Assembly: GCF_000699445.3 (NCBI RefSeq)
Contig: NC_067195.1
Span: 17,431,287 to 17,495,286, forward strand
DNA length: 64,000 nt
Source: Schistosoma haematobium
Lineage: Eukaryota; Platyhelminthes; Trematoda; Strigeidida; Schistosomatidae
Direction of reading: 5' to 3'
The translations under genes were made by a program, and so were the position numbers. The notes below the pieces were generated by a model. That model did not search any database. It worked only from the letters and a program-made list of their open reading frames with translations, and was not told the DNA's origin. Of this stretch, positions 1 through 11,600 are shown piece after piece. The stretch's first letter is position 1. Each line of letters begins with the position of its first letter.

Positions 1-729
1 GTAGGTGTATATACTCTGTGTCTTCCCTTAAACTATGAGATTAAAATTGCTTTATATCTTTCTTTCTACCAACTAATTCTTTCTGTACTATATCCTTATA
101 TGCAATCTTTTATGTATTACCACCATTGAATTAACTACTATGAATTTAGTGTTCACCTTGTTGTGCTAATGAAGTATGGCAACTTAGATCGATGTATATA
201 TGTACCTTGTCCTACGTTGTAGCCGACTGACTGACTGTGGTATTAATACGGAACCTAGAAGTTTTGATTTAATCATTCTTGCTACCGACCCGCTTAAATT
301 GTCTTCCTAGCTAGTTCTGATATCCCCAACTACATCTGTACGTCAACTGAAATGCTACAGAAAAGGCGCGAAATACGAATAAAAGCTTTACTCCAAGGTT
401 AGTTTATGTGCAGAAAAATGAGGGTGTTTACAGTGTCACGCCTGTCCTTAGATTTCTGGAACCATACTAAAAACAGTAGCAGTACAGGTAGATATCCAAT
501 CACAACCGTGACACGTGGTTCTGCATTTACTGGATGTTTCTGTGATGATTATACTCAACGCTGATTGGATAAAAGGCCTTCTAGGTTTTCTGGGCCTCTA
601 AGAACTTTGATGGGGGATATTTTTGGGACTCTTCCAACATGATTACACTTCTCAAAGAAGTCATTTGTATTTAGGCAATGATCTTAAACTATGGTTTAAA
701 TTCGTTTCATTTTCTCTCATATCCATTAG
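1..729. other. Non-coding, presumed intron of the first gene
   Basis: No coding exon could be supported. The first visible exon starts at 730 needing one base from an upstream exon, so this stretch is probably the 3' part of an intron whose 5' exon lies outside the window. The last bases before 730 form a pyrimidine-rich acceptor ending in AG at 728-729. Confidence 0.5.
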
Positions 730-1094
730 ATAGTGATGATCATACAACCGTGGAGAATGAATCAGAAATTTCAAATGATGAATTCATCACAAAATACTGT
801 AATAATGATACTACTATTACTAGTACCAGAAGTGATTCGCAATGCAGTAGTAGATCTTTCAATCAAAACAATAGCATTGAAAAGAAAATCCGCCGTAATA
901 GTGATAGTAGTAGTAGTAATAATAATGATAATGAGAAATCAAATCACGAAAGCAAGTCTAGAAGAAAACATAGTTACAGAAAACCATTGAATAAAAGCAA
1001 ACACTTGAGGAAGTTAAGTTGTAACAAGAAAGAAAACTTGTCGGATAGTCTTAAACCGGACAATATAAAAGTCGAATGTTCATCTACTCTACCG
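730..1094 (+). CDS. Exon 1 (visible) of the Ser/Asn-rich protein gene
   Basis: The acceptor AG is at 728-729 and the donor GTAAGC at 1095-1100. The exon starts on the second base of a codon and ends on a complete CCG codon. It encodes a run of Ser and Asn (around 900-935, from AGT/AAT microsatellite-like codons) followed by Lys/Arg-rich sequence. Confidence 0.6.
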
Positions 1095-4000
1095 GTAAGC
1101 AGTCTCATTTGTATTATTTTAAATATGGTGAGCATGTTAAAGTCCTAGAGTTGACAGCAATTAGCGTTACAAGTTAGTAAACTATGTACATATGTATGCG
1201 CTAACTAATTCGTCACTTACTTGGAAGTGACAGACGTGATTGTTATGATCTTTGAGTTCTTTGAGAATTCACAGTCGTGACCAGAATGTAAAAGTATTTT
1301 GAGTTCTTAGATAATAACATCGGATCAAACGAAAATCTATGACGACTATATATACATATGCCGCTCGTAATCTGACCAAACTCTGGAAAATGTATTAGGA
1401 CAATACAAAGTGTAGAATAATACCTCGAAGTAAAGAAAAATGCTCAAGGTAGCACTCAGCTTTATAAATCAAACAATTTTATGACTGTTTAATATAAAAT
1501 AAATTATATAAACCTTGCAGCTGTCTCCAATTATTATTATTTTGTGCTTTTCATTTTTCAATCCCTTTTTTCGAATCATTAGCAAACTAAAGCTTGTCAT
1601 ATTCGACCATCTGTGCACAGTGAGATAAAAATTACCAAGACCAATTTCTAAGTAGCAGAAATAGTATCCGTATCAGTTTGTGAAACAACATAGTATAAGT
1701 ATTTTAAAACTAAGGGTCTCCCTCCTTCTAGTCAAAAAAGTTGGTGAAGCCTAGTGGGCCCTTCTGGAGAGAAACAGGCCACATCAAAGCACAGCACAAC
1801 TACCAGGGCTAGAATAGTTGTTTCTGCAATCCTTTGGAGTTTGCCCAATGACGAGCAACTCCATATGATAGATGCACCACTTTCGAGAAACTTTTTTGTC
1901 GTTTTCCATTCCAAATGTAGTTGTGCTATGTTTATCTGTGGAGTTCGTAATCAGTTGATGGGTATAGGTAAGAGTGGGTGATTAGCCCGATCTCCACCAC
2001 CCGGGTTACCGCTCACGTTAGTTCATGAGTCATTCGTCTCATTATCCAGGAGGCACGACGCGGACGTGTGAGTCGGATTTTGCCGAAGGGAAAACAATGA
2101 ATGAGTGGATCTGAATCCCTGCGACCGATTCAGGGTTATATCACTTAGCTTATCCAACTACTGGTTGTGATAGTCCTGCGGACCCTAACCATATAGTCTG
2201 CAGCTACCTACACTGCTCATTTCAACAGTTAGTGACTTCATGGACCGACGTCACATCTTGGTTTGGTCGCTCCCTAACTTTCTTACAACTTACTCCTGGA
2301 TCAGTTAACATTCCACCTGGTTAGGCCTACGTAACAGATGTTCAAAATGCCTCATTAGACAAAGATTCACAATCTCATTAGCTAACCAGCACCCTTTGTT
2401 TAACCTTAGTATTGCTTACCCGACATTCACAATGCAATTCAAATAATAGTACCCTACCATTACTGTCCATTTTTAAAGACCATGTTTCACAAACATGCGA
2501 ACTATGATTTCGAATCATATAGAAACTCTTTTGTAATTTATCCTACTAGACTGTCGAAAGCTTATAAAATATATCAGTTACTTTATCATTGTAAATATCT
2601 TGTTATTAAAAGGTTTTATTCTCAATATAATTTCGTTGTCACGTAAAATATATACATATATCATATCTGAAGATATGGATTTTTGTTTTAACAGTCATGT
2701 TGTTATTGTATATTCTAATCAATATATTCAACGCGAGAAAAAAAGAAAGTGAAAATACTACATATATCCGTAAGGTGTGTATTTCAAAATGAATTAGAAA
2801 TCGCGTGATATTCTTCTTTTCACAAGGTACATAGTGTTAGCACGTGATTGTTTAGTGATATTGAGATCACGAATCAATCTTAGTTAAGCAATCATTGAAA
2901 ACCTGGAAGCGCTAAACAGCTAAGTAATAAATTTGTTTATAAAAATTTACACTAAAAGTGCCTCCTTCACGTGGATTTGTCCATCATATCTGATTGCCTG
3001 AACTATACATGGATCATTCAGTATGTTGAGATTATTCTTATACAAAGCATTTGTTCGATTAGCAATATAACTTTACTTAGTTGGACCAATGTCAAATTCT
3101 TACAACCTAAGATCGTTACCTAAGCTGGCTCAGATTGAATGTCTTATTTGTTTGTCTTTTTTAAGTCAATGGTAATATCAACATATTAGGCTTACTGATA
3201 AGAGGACTTTAAAACAACCGTGACTAATTTTAGCCAGCTATTGGTCAGTAAAAAAGCAGTTATTCTAAATCAGTACTTCATGGAAGCAAACCAATCACAT
3301 TACACAATACAAACATATCTTACATAGTGAATCCACTGAAATCTTCTATACCTTTTTTCTGTAAATTGAAAAACAATGACACCTAACACTGCTCTTATGG
3401 ATATAAAAGATCCGTCATCTCGAACCGTTGTAAGGCAAATAGATTCTTATAAGTCTGTTCTTGTTTATAGATTTGGCGTTTTATATTTAAAATTAGGATC
3501 CAGGAGTATTGCTGATTTGTGTTGTATATCCAATCTGGGTTTAGTATTTTACTCTATCATGGCTAATAAATAATTCTCCATGATCATTTTGAATGTCCCA
3601 AGCAATCTACAAAGGTATTTCTACTGTTCATATAATATAACGTGAATTGAACACCACTTGTTTTTAGATTTCACTTCAAAGTTATTTTCTCAATTCTTAT
3701 TGGCTCGTTTCTATACTGTACTTTTAATGCCTTTTTCTACGTTTTTACTTTAAATTATTATAAAATCATTAATTCATTGTTTAAGATAATTTAGTTTAAT
3801 GGAGTAATAGGAATAATAACTTTAGGTTTAACAGCTGAATGGCAACCTGTTAAAACAATATATCAATCAGTTGTGCTGATCTTATTTCTGATTTGTGTTG
3901 ATTGTCATGTAACTGACAACAGTATTTAGGTAAAGTTAACGTTTTTATTTCTGTATAAAAAAATATTTTCTATGATTATATGTATATATTTGTCAGAACA

Positions 4001-7000
4001 CATTTGGATTTCATTCTACTATTGTGATCATTTCTACTTAAGCGTAGGATTTTTACTTTATATGGTTTGATCTTATTAGTCAGTCTTAAGCAACATAGAA
4101 AATTTTCTGTTCTATTCTATGTGCATTAACTGATCACTGAGTAAGTCATCAATGTCATGTTTGCCTTATCCTTTAGTGCTGATCCTATTCCATTAATCAA
4201 ATAGCAGTGTGGTTACTAATATGTGTTTCGAGATCATGTGCATTATATTGAGTTGTTCTTAAATAGTTGAGAAGATACCTTGGAACTTGGCTTCTTGCTT
4301 TATGTCACTTGTCAACAAGCAGTATCTAACGTCTTGTGTGAACTAATACTCTCTATGTTGTTATTTTTGTAACTCATGTTAGAAAATTTGTATCTAACTT
4401 ATGCTCCTAGTGAAAGTAAAATATACTGGCTGCCTTGAATTAGCCCATCAGAGTTAGGATAGCGCCTCGTATTTTGCTCAAAGTTTGAAATGCAGTGATG
4501 AGTAACGCGTATGTTATTATTCACCAGGTATAAATCGACAGTACTTGATCCTTAAAGTGCTTGAAATCAATGTAATTATCTATTATCCAACCAAAAAGTG
4601 GATTTTAGATAGTGTTTAGGCTAAATTACATAACCTGCCTGCTCTTAAAGCACGTGTTGTTCACCGCGTAATCGAGAGTGTTGAATGAGGCTAGATAATC
4701 TCCTGCCTTCCTTACTCTCAATCTAAACTGCAACCCTAAGTTTCTGAAGTTTGTAAACAGGAAGGTGACAAGGCTTTAAACTATTACTGATGTCAGTTCT
4801 TGTTGCAAACCTAACTCAAAGCTGCAGTTTAACTCTTTATACCTAACCTTAACCGCACCGCATCATAACTGATGTCAGTGGGTGACTGAAACTTTACGAT
4901 ATAGTCCTAACTCAACGCTAGTCCAACACCGAATATGAACGTATATACGTAAAATTGACCTTTATTCTTTGATACGAGCGATAATTTAACTTGTGAAGAT
5001 TAACTGTCACGATCAAAGCTGTTACTCCACTGTTATTTCATTACTTTATTTTGTTAACTGTTTTATAACTAGGCAGCGTTTCCCAAATGGCTAATTAGTC
5101 GCCAAAAGTTTTCCAGTATATTATGCCTTTACCACGTTTCCCTTAAAAGAGAATGCCATTTCAAATGGAACGTGTTGAAGTTTGTAATCCTGCTTTTTAA
5201 TATTTTAGACAGAAGACCAAAATCCAACAAATGTCTTGTCAGATTTTGAAGAAATGACATCTGGTTTATCATCAGTTGTGATACTTGCAGATGAAATGGA
5301 AAATGATGAAATGACAACTGCAAAAGCATTTACAACAGATAAATCAACCGTCCATTCTTCTGAAAGGTCTACTATTGAATATAAGGCATCAATTCCTGGT
5401 AATGTATCCTACTTTTGAAAATCATATTATCTTTATTCATAGTTATATCTTAACAGGTTATTTTGTTCGTCCCATTTTTCGCAATTCTTCAACGCTTAGA
5501 CTAAATTAACGAAGTTTAAGAACGACAGGTTGTTGCTCGATGGTTGATGTAGAAGTTGGTCCAAAATATTAACGAGTGGCTGAACCAAACCAAGATTTTT
5601 AGGGTAGCTCAGTAATTAAGGTATTTGAATTTCAACCAATACGTAAATGGTTTGTGTCTTACTCTGTCCATTTTGGTTTAAGCAGTCGAGGGTATAATCA
5701 GTATCCCTCATACTTAGAATGTAACTCAAAGCGAACTACACGAACTTGTACACTTGGTAAATGAGTCTTGGAAAAATTTTTCCATATATTTTGTCTGTAA
5801 TATTTGTAATTTCAGATGATGAAGCTTGGAGTGATTCCGAAAATGAACGTAAAAATTACTCACTGGATAAAACCAATAAGAAGTCCACTGAAACTAATAA
5901 TAATAAAGACGAGGCCGTCACAATTAAGAATTCTGAGCTACAGTTAACTGATGAGGTTTGTAATTCCGTTTCTTTCAAGCGAAAAAATTGTTTTACTCTG
6001 TTGGTTATTATGATTATTTTTAAAGATTGGATTCGTTCTTCTACAATTTTCTTTCGGGTTTGTGTGTCTAATTGGATTTGCCCTTTGGTTATATAACGTT
6101 ATAGTATAATAGTGGAGCTGTGGTTTATTTAGTTTATGGAGATCGTTAAGTTCATCGAAATTTACATCACAAACTGATGTTATTTAGACAACTGTTGAAA
6201 ACTAAGTATTTCATATAAGTGTGAGAATCTTCAGTAGTGTGCATCCACGACTCCACCAGGAATCGAATTGAGGACCTTCAAGTGTCCCAACTGGTCTTTA
6301 ACATTGTTAGAGGTATATAGATTGGATCAAAGCATGTTCCTTACAAGATTGTGTTGAGGACGCTAGTTGGCTATTTCTTAACCAATCGGCGCTAGCGGAG
6401 ACTTGGGGAAGACCCTAGGATCTTCTTATGTAAAAATTATAAATATACTAACGTTTGTCCTATTGTGATCCTTATTTCCATCTAACCATTTTTATTTGGA
6501 ATATGATTACGTTCCTGTGCAGTCGTGTTCTGATTTGGGGACTTGTCGAGAGAAGTAGTGTCCAAGAATATCAAGCAATAGGAGTAGCTAGGTCGTAATA
6601 ACAGAAATTATAACAAACATTTAGACCATTGGAGTGGTGTCTAGTGTTTTACATTTGTAACGTCAGTCTATTCGTTATATTACCCATCTTGTAATGTCAT
6701 TGCTAAGTAACACTCGACATGACCGAAATCTGCTGGCCATGGCTTCTCACTAGAACTCCGGGAATAACTGCTCGAAGTTTGTCACTAATGCGTGTAAGGG
6801 ACTAGGATAAAACAGTTGTCAAGTGTTTTTTTCTTGGTTTCCAATGTTTGTCTAAGGTCATTTAGTGATTTTAACGACAATAAATCCTACAATCTCTGTA
6901 AACCTTACACTAACAGTACATTCATCGAGCATTTCAATAATCGATTTAGTTTCGCCACTAATCGATTTGTTTATGTTAGTTATGATTCACATCATTTTTC

Positions 7001-7196
7001 AGTTAAACTGAATCCATAAGGTAAACTACCCTGTCCTTAACTTTGTATTTAAAGCTTAGAACATTTTACTTTATTCCACTCATTATCACTAATTGTTCAA
7101 TGAATAATACATATGTATATTGACAGTAATCTGCTGATCATAATTATTTTTATCTAAATTTAATTTTAGATTGATGATTGGGAGAATTGGTCATAA
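730..7196 (+). CDS. Unrecognised Ser/Asn-rich acidic protein, C-terminal part (four exons)
   Basis: I assembled this gene from four plus-strand exons whose reading phases agree: 730-1094, 5209-5398, 5816-5955 and 7170-7196. Introns are 4114, 417 and 1214 bp with GT-AG borders. The visible protein is about 240 residues and looks disordered. A Ser/Asn/Lys-rich stretch with basic clusters comes first, then an acidic Thr/Ser-rich segment, then a D/E/N/K-rich segment containing DDEAWSDSEN, then the tail IDDWENWS before TAA. No folded domain, signal peptide or membrane helix is visible. The first exon needs one base from an upstream exon, so the N-terminal domains are outside the window. The spaced acidic/tryptophan tail recalls the C-termini of SCY1-like pseudokinases and other trafficking adaptors, but that is only a resemblance. 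Phase agreement over three introns plus a nearby polyadenylation signal is the main support. Confidence 0.6.
1095..5208. other. 4.1-kb intron, mostly unassigned sequence
   Basis: No exon was found inside. Bases 1730-2340 are visibly less AT-rich than their surroundings and contain a CCACCACCCGGGTTACC-type stretch. They read like an old dispersed repeat, but I see no second copy in this window. The 3' part (about 4530-5085) is a repeat shared with 41945-43495. Confidence 0.4.
4530..5085 (+). repeat. Dispersed repeat R1, uninterrupted copy in the intron
   Basis: This stretch matches 41945-43495 in the same orientation. The clearest block runs from ACTGATGTCAGTGGGTGACT (near 4870) to GGCAGCGTTT (near 5080) with only scattered differences. 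A 5' block (about 4545-4700) also matches, more loosely. I do not recognise the family. It serves as the empty-site reference for insertions in the second copy. Confidence 0.7.
5209..5398 (+). CDS. Exon 2 (visible) of the Ser/Asn-rich protein gene
   Basis: The acceptor TATTTTAG ends at 5208 and the donor GTAATG starts at 5399. The exon begins in phase 0, as required by the previous exon, and leaves one base of a Gly/Asp codon. It encodes an acidic Thr/Ser-rich segment. Confidence 0.6.
5816..5955 (+). CDS. Exon 3 (visible) of the Ser/Asn-rich protein gene
   Basis: The acceptor TTTCAG ends at 5815 and the donor GTTTGT starts at 5956. The entering phase fits the single base left by exon 2, and the exon ends on a complete GAG codon. 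It encodes DDEAWSDSEN followed by Lys/Asn/Glu-rich sequence. Confidence 0.6.
6110..6420 (-). repeat. Decayed tRNA-related SINE resembling schistosome Sm-alpha elements
   Basis: On the minus strand the sequence reads through an RNA polymerase III B-box-like motif (CAATTCGATTCC, complement of about 6254-6268) into GGTGGAGTCGTGGATGCACA. I know that block from the abundant schistosome Sm-alpha SINE family. Just downstream (complement of about 6209-6240) the position that carries the hammerhead ribozyme in Sm-alpha is present but diverged: CTACTGA in place of CTGATGA, with stem II no longer paired, though GAAA is retained. It lies in an intron, antisense to the gene. Family assignment is from memory. 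Confidence 0.45.
7170..7196 (+). CDS. Terminal coding exon of the Ser/Asn-rich protein gene
   Basis: The acceptor TTTAATTTTAG ends at 7169. In the phase-0 frame left by exon 3 the exon reads eight codons (IDDWENWS) and TAA at 7194-7196. It is short, so it depends on the phase match and on the acidic/aromatic character continuing from exon 3. Confidence 0.5.
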   Translation: MDDWENWS

Positions 7197-7347
7197 AAAT
7201 ATAATTAATCCCATAATTATTACATTGCTTGTTAGTTGCAGTGATTCATACTATTATTAACTAATTTTGTTGTTTCTTTTTATTGTAAACTGACATTAAT
7301 CTGTGTGATAGATAACAATAATGACTATAGTAATTAATTAAAAAGCC

Positions 7348-7353
7348 AATAAA
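7348..7353 (+). promoter_or_regulatory. Candidate polyadenylation signal AATAAA
   Basis: A canonical AATAAA lies about 150 bp after the TAA at 7194-7196, a normal distance for a short 3' UTR. A run of GT/T-rich sequence follows. Confidence 0.45.
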
Positions 7354-8137
7354 ATAATGTGAAGAGTCCGTTCTTTATCACAAGAAAACTGACAACAAAA
7401 TAGCCTAAAACGACCCATTATTTTTATGAAGCATGGGTACAACTCTGTAATAGATGATGATAATGATGTTTACGCTTACTATATTTTATAGAAATCTTGT
7501 TTATTTTTTCGATTGTACTTTTCTATATCTAACCATATGAATGATGACTTTTTTTATTTCTCAAACTTTGTCGTCTGCCAAAAGTTATTGATTTTGAATT
7601 TATTTTATTATTTTAGTGGTTGTAGTAAATTGTCACTTTATCGAGCTATTACACCGTCATCAACATAGTACTTAGATGTCATGATTTTATCCTTTGAGAA
7701 ATCTATTTCATCGATCAATTCTTTTTTTTCCAAAAATAAATTCTTTCTTACAAGCGATTGAAAATTATTACAAAGAACAATTGTTTGTTAAATAGAAGTG
7801 TGGTTGGTCGGTTGATGCACTGTCAACTATATATATATATCGCCTTGCACAGTGTTGCACGTGGATGTAGCGATCACTTCTATTATATGAATAAATTCAA
7901 CAATACACAGACATTTACACTAATATTTTTCGACAGTAAAATTGTTCAGAAAGGAAAAATAGTTTAAAGGAATAAAATTGTGTTCTATTTGTATGGTTTT
8001 TTTCAACAAGCATCATATATACGACCCCATAAAGAGAGATCAATTAATAATTTTATGAATAAATGCAATATTTAAAAGGGTAAATAAAAGTTACATAAAA
8101 AACAATCTACAGACTTATCACCAGTCGACAACAATAA
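7354..8137. other. Intergenic region between convergent genes
   Basis: This AT-rich sequence separates the 3' ends of the plus-strand gene and the minus-strand GCP4 gene. I see no ORF with coding character, no RNA gene and no recognisable repeat. Confidence 0.5.
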
Positions 8138-8677
8138 TTAGATTAAATTCTCCAATGAATCACTATAAAAATGATTAAAATCTAACCGTAACAATAACTG
8201 ATTTAAATCTGTTGTGTCTGAATAAAGAGGACCATTGGTAGTAGCAGTAGTAATAATACCAGGTAACGATAATGATTCGAAGTCTCGACGATCATTAACA
8301 GCAGTATGGCCAGGATTGAAACCAACACTACTTTTAGCACCGGTTAAACAAGAAATATTTAATAAATCATACAATAATTTTGCTTGATTATAAAATTTAT
8401 TCACCATCTCGTGCACTTCATTAGACAATTGATGATTATGGTCATCATCCATATTCATTAAGTGATCATTGTAGTATTGTTGATTTGATAAATCTACAAA
8501 TTGACAGCAATAATTCAACAACTGTAATATACATAATTTTATATTTGGCATGAACAATAATGCTTGTGCTTGTAAACCAGCCAGGTAAGCTTCATGTGCG
8601 ATTTGAATTAATCGGATTTCTTGATCACTATGTAAACGATGAATCAAGTGTGAGAATTGTGCTTCAATTACATCCAC
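8138..8677 (-). CDS. TUBGCP4: GCP4 last coding exon (GRIP2 C-terminal part)
   Basis: The acceptor TCTTCCTCACAG (complement, ending at 8678) opens directly onto VDVIEAQFSHLIHRL, continuing LQYYLQ of the previous exon exactly as in vertebrate GCP4. The exon is 540 bp, phase 0, ending in TAA at 8138-8140. A low-complexity loop with Asp/His and Thr-rich stretches precedes the conserved LLLRLDFN end. Confidence 0.9.
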   Translation of the reverse strand: MDVIEAQFSHLIHRLHSDQEIRLIQIAHEAYLAGLQAQALLFMPNIKLCILQLLNYCCQFVDLSNQQYYNDHLMNMDDDHNHQLSNEVHEMVNKFYNQAKLLYDLLNISCLTGAKSSVGFNPGHTAVNDRRDFESLSLPGIITTATTNGPLYSDTTDLNQLLLRLDFNHFYSDSLENLI

Positions 8678-11600
8678 CTGTGAGGAAGAGAAAGAAATGA
8701 AGTGCGGATATTCTGGAAAAATAATGATAGTACCAGGGATTGTATGCCGATTCATCCGTAAGGCGTGTGGATAACCCAATTTAATATATTCAATCCAGTT
8801 TGCATTTATTTCTTTATTCATTTTATTAATTACGGTTTGTATGAGTGCAATGAGAACTATGACTCAAAAGTGTTACTAGTACTATTGACTGTGTAGTGGT
8901 AGTGGACAACATTTAGTATTGGCAGTATGATTTAAGAAAAAAACGATTAACTCACAGTATAGAAAAGATAATATCATTTTCAACCTCAAAATCTAATGGA
9001 GAACAAAGAATGAATGCATTTAGCTTTCCTGAACGATTCTGATCCATTTAACCTAACTTCTCTAACCATTAACGATAATGGTTACATCAATTCCAACCAC
9101 ATACTTTAGACCTAACACTATGGCTCAATCCAAGTCAAGAACATTTTAGATTGATGTCGTGCCTTGATTCGGTCACTCCTAGCTTTTATTTAACCTATTC
9201 CTACACCGAGAAAAATAAAATTACATACTGGACTATCAAGTGTATTTGAAAATGGAACTAGATAGATCAAATAATTAATACGCAACGATAATCCCCCACG
9301 CAATTGGAGAGAAATGAGGTATCTGAGCCGTCAAAATTTCAGTAGAAAAACTCTGCTTATACACCAATAACTATTACCTTGGAACAGAGTTGCAAAATAA
9401 ATGAGGAAGCAACAAGTCGGATATAGTACCAAAGATTAGTGGGTCAATATGAATTGAAAAAATGTTACTGAGGACATGGCACACGAGGATATCATTTGCT
9501 AACAAAAATAAAAACACTGGGTAATTTGAACTTTTCCCACACCATAAAAGGTAAAACATTTTTTGGTAAATTCTGACCATAGGCTAGACCATACAACAAA
9601 TTTTGGACTCTTATTTATGTACCTTATTGTATATATTTGACTAGTTTTACATTTGCTTGGTCACTTTATTGTATTAATCCTATGAGGCTTATATCTATTC
9701 AGATTACGCATTCACAAATTGTTCTAGTTCAATTCATTAACATATTGCTTGGTTTGATCAGGTAATCTGAATACAAATCAAATGTTACTATACTTCTCTT
9801 GCTTCCAATATGCTTATACGATTTTGATCATTTTCAAAGTGTATGAATACGACTAACAATTTGAATTACCTAGACATAAACAGTACAGATAGAAGAGAAG
9901 TGACTTTTGTGAATAATCATAACACTAATAGGAAACAAATAATATTCGACCAGTATATTTTAAAATGACAATGAAGATCCCCTTTCCCAAATATGATAGC
10001 AAACCAACCTGTAAATAATACTGTAAACTCTCAATAATAAATGCCATATGACTACGAACTAGAAGGCGTCGACCTATACAGGATTGCAACTTAATAAAAA
10101 CGTTGGTTGGTGGTGTTTGATCATAATTTACATTGGACTGATTACGAGCAGAGGTACGACGCCACAAAAGAATCTGATCAGCCCAAAACTGTTGTAATTT
10201 CAGTTGTGTTCGACGGATAGCGAATAGAAATCGAAATAAACTGTCATAAGCACGACAAATATTAGGAGAGAATAAACGTTCGAACACCGGTGGAGCAATA
10301 ATGCATAAGTGCAAACAATCCCAAACAGTAATATTTTCTGGCGATTTATTTGATTGAGCTGCTGTCAACTTTATTGAAAATCTAGATAGAATTAAAAATT
10401 TAAGGAAACTAAACTTTAAATGTGGAACAAAACGAGTGGTTTTTCAAATTACTGATCCAAGAATCTAAATTTAGTATGATTTTAGAAAATGCACAGAAAA
10501 ACAATTTTTGTACCCAGTAACTTTATGAAAAGTCCTAGGACTGATTGAACACATCACTCGAAAGTAATGTCAACAAAAGTCATTTTATGGTATCGCTTAT
10601 CTGGTGAGAAAGTTGAGCTAAACTGAATTCCGATAAAACTAGGGAAATGACTCCGACAAAACTTATTACGTAATGGTAGCTGTTCATAAAGACTGTTGAC
10701 CTAATCGAGTATTTGAGAGCTGAGAAGACTCTGTAGATGTTCGAAAACAATGAATTTCGGCCCCCTCTGTAGATGGAAGCTTCGGACGTGTTTGATTTGC
10801 ACTATTCAGATGATTGCGATCGTTTGTACACACGATTCTCAAGCTACTGTTCACCTGAACAATGAACTTATCACAAGATAACCTAAAATGAACATCAATA
10901 TTTTTCCTCCAACTGAAAATGAAGACGAATCTCCACCTTAGGTACAAGGTACAGCAGTAAATTTATTTGTGTCAATAGTCTCAATCTTAAAATATAAATC
11001 ATATCAGCTTTGGGTGTCAGTCAGTGGGGGACGTGTGTTAACGGCGAAAGCATGTGGTTTTCAACTGGTAGGCTAGTTTTAAATTTTGTTCCACCTACTT
11101 CGGTTTGAACAACTAGATAGTGTCGCTAGATCCCACATATTTAGAATATGACGTTTTGGCGAAGTTGCGTTTACTTAACTGGGTGATTTGATCGTGAAGC
11201 TCTGATTTTCTTTCTAGACAACATAGGACAAATTTCATAAGGTGAGCTAATCAGATTTCTCCACTTATCACTAACGGCTTATTCCGTCAACTTTAACTGG
11301 TTGTTGGCCCATGTTTTATGATTGTCTCGGCACATATATCGATACTTTGAATGTAAGGCAATCAGTATCAGATAGTTGTTATTCATTTACGACACGGGAA
11401 ACTAACAACTAGTACTAAAAGGTGCAATCATAATATGAAATGCTCTGAGTCTCCGCATCATTATTAATACAATATAAGTAATGATAGCCGATTCCCATCG
11501 TCTTAACACTTATTACTGACAATGTATACTGCTTATCTTTATCATATTTAGGCCCAGCAGAAACAGTGGCTATTCGGTAAGCTAAAGATTAGTTAAATAA

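Noticed and set aside
5600..5680. tRNA-like A-box sequence (GGTAGCTCAGTAATTAAGG)
   Set aside because: No convincing B-box, acceptor pairing or anticodon arm follows; at most a remnant of a tRNA-derived repeat.
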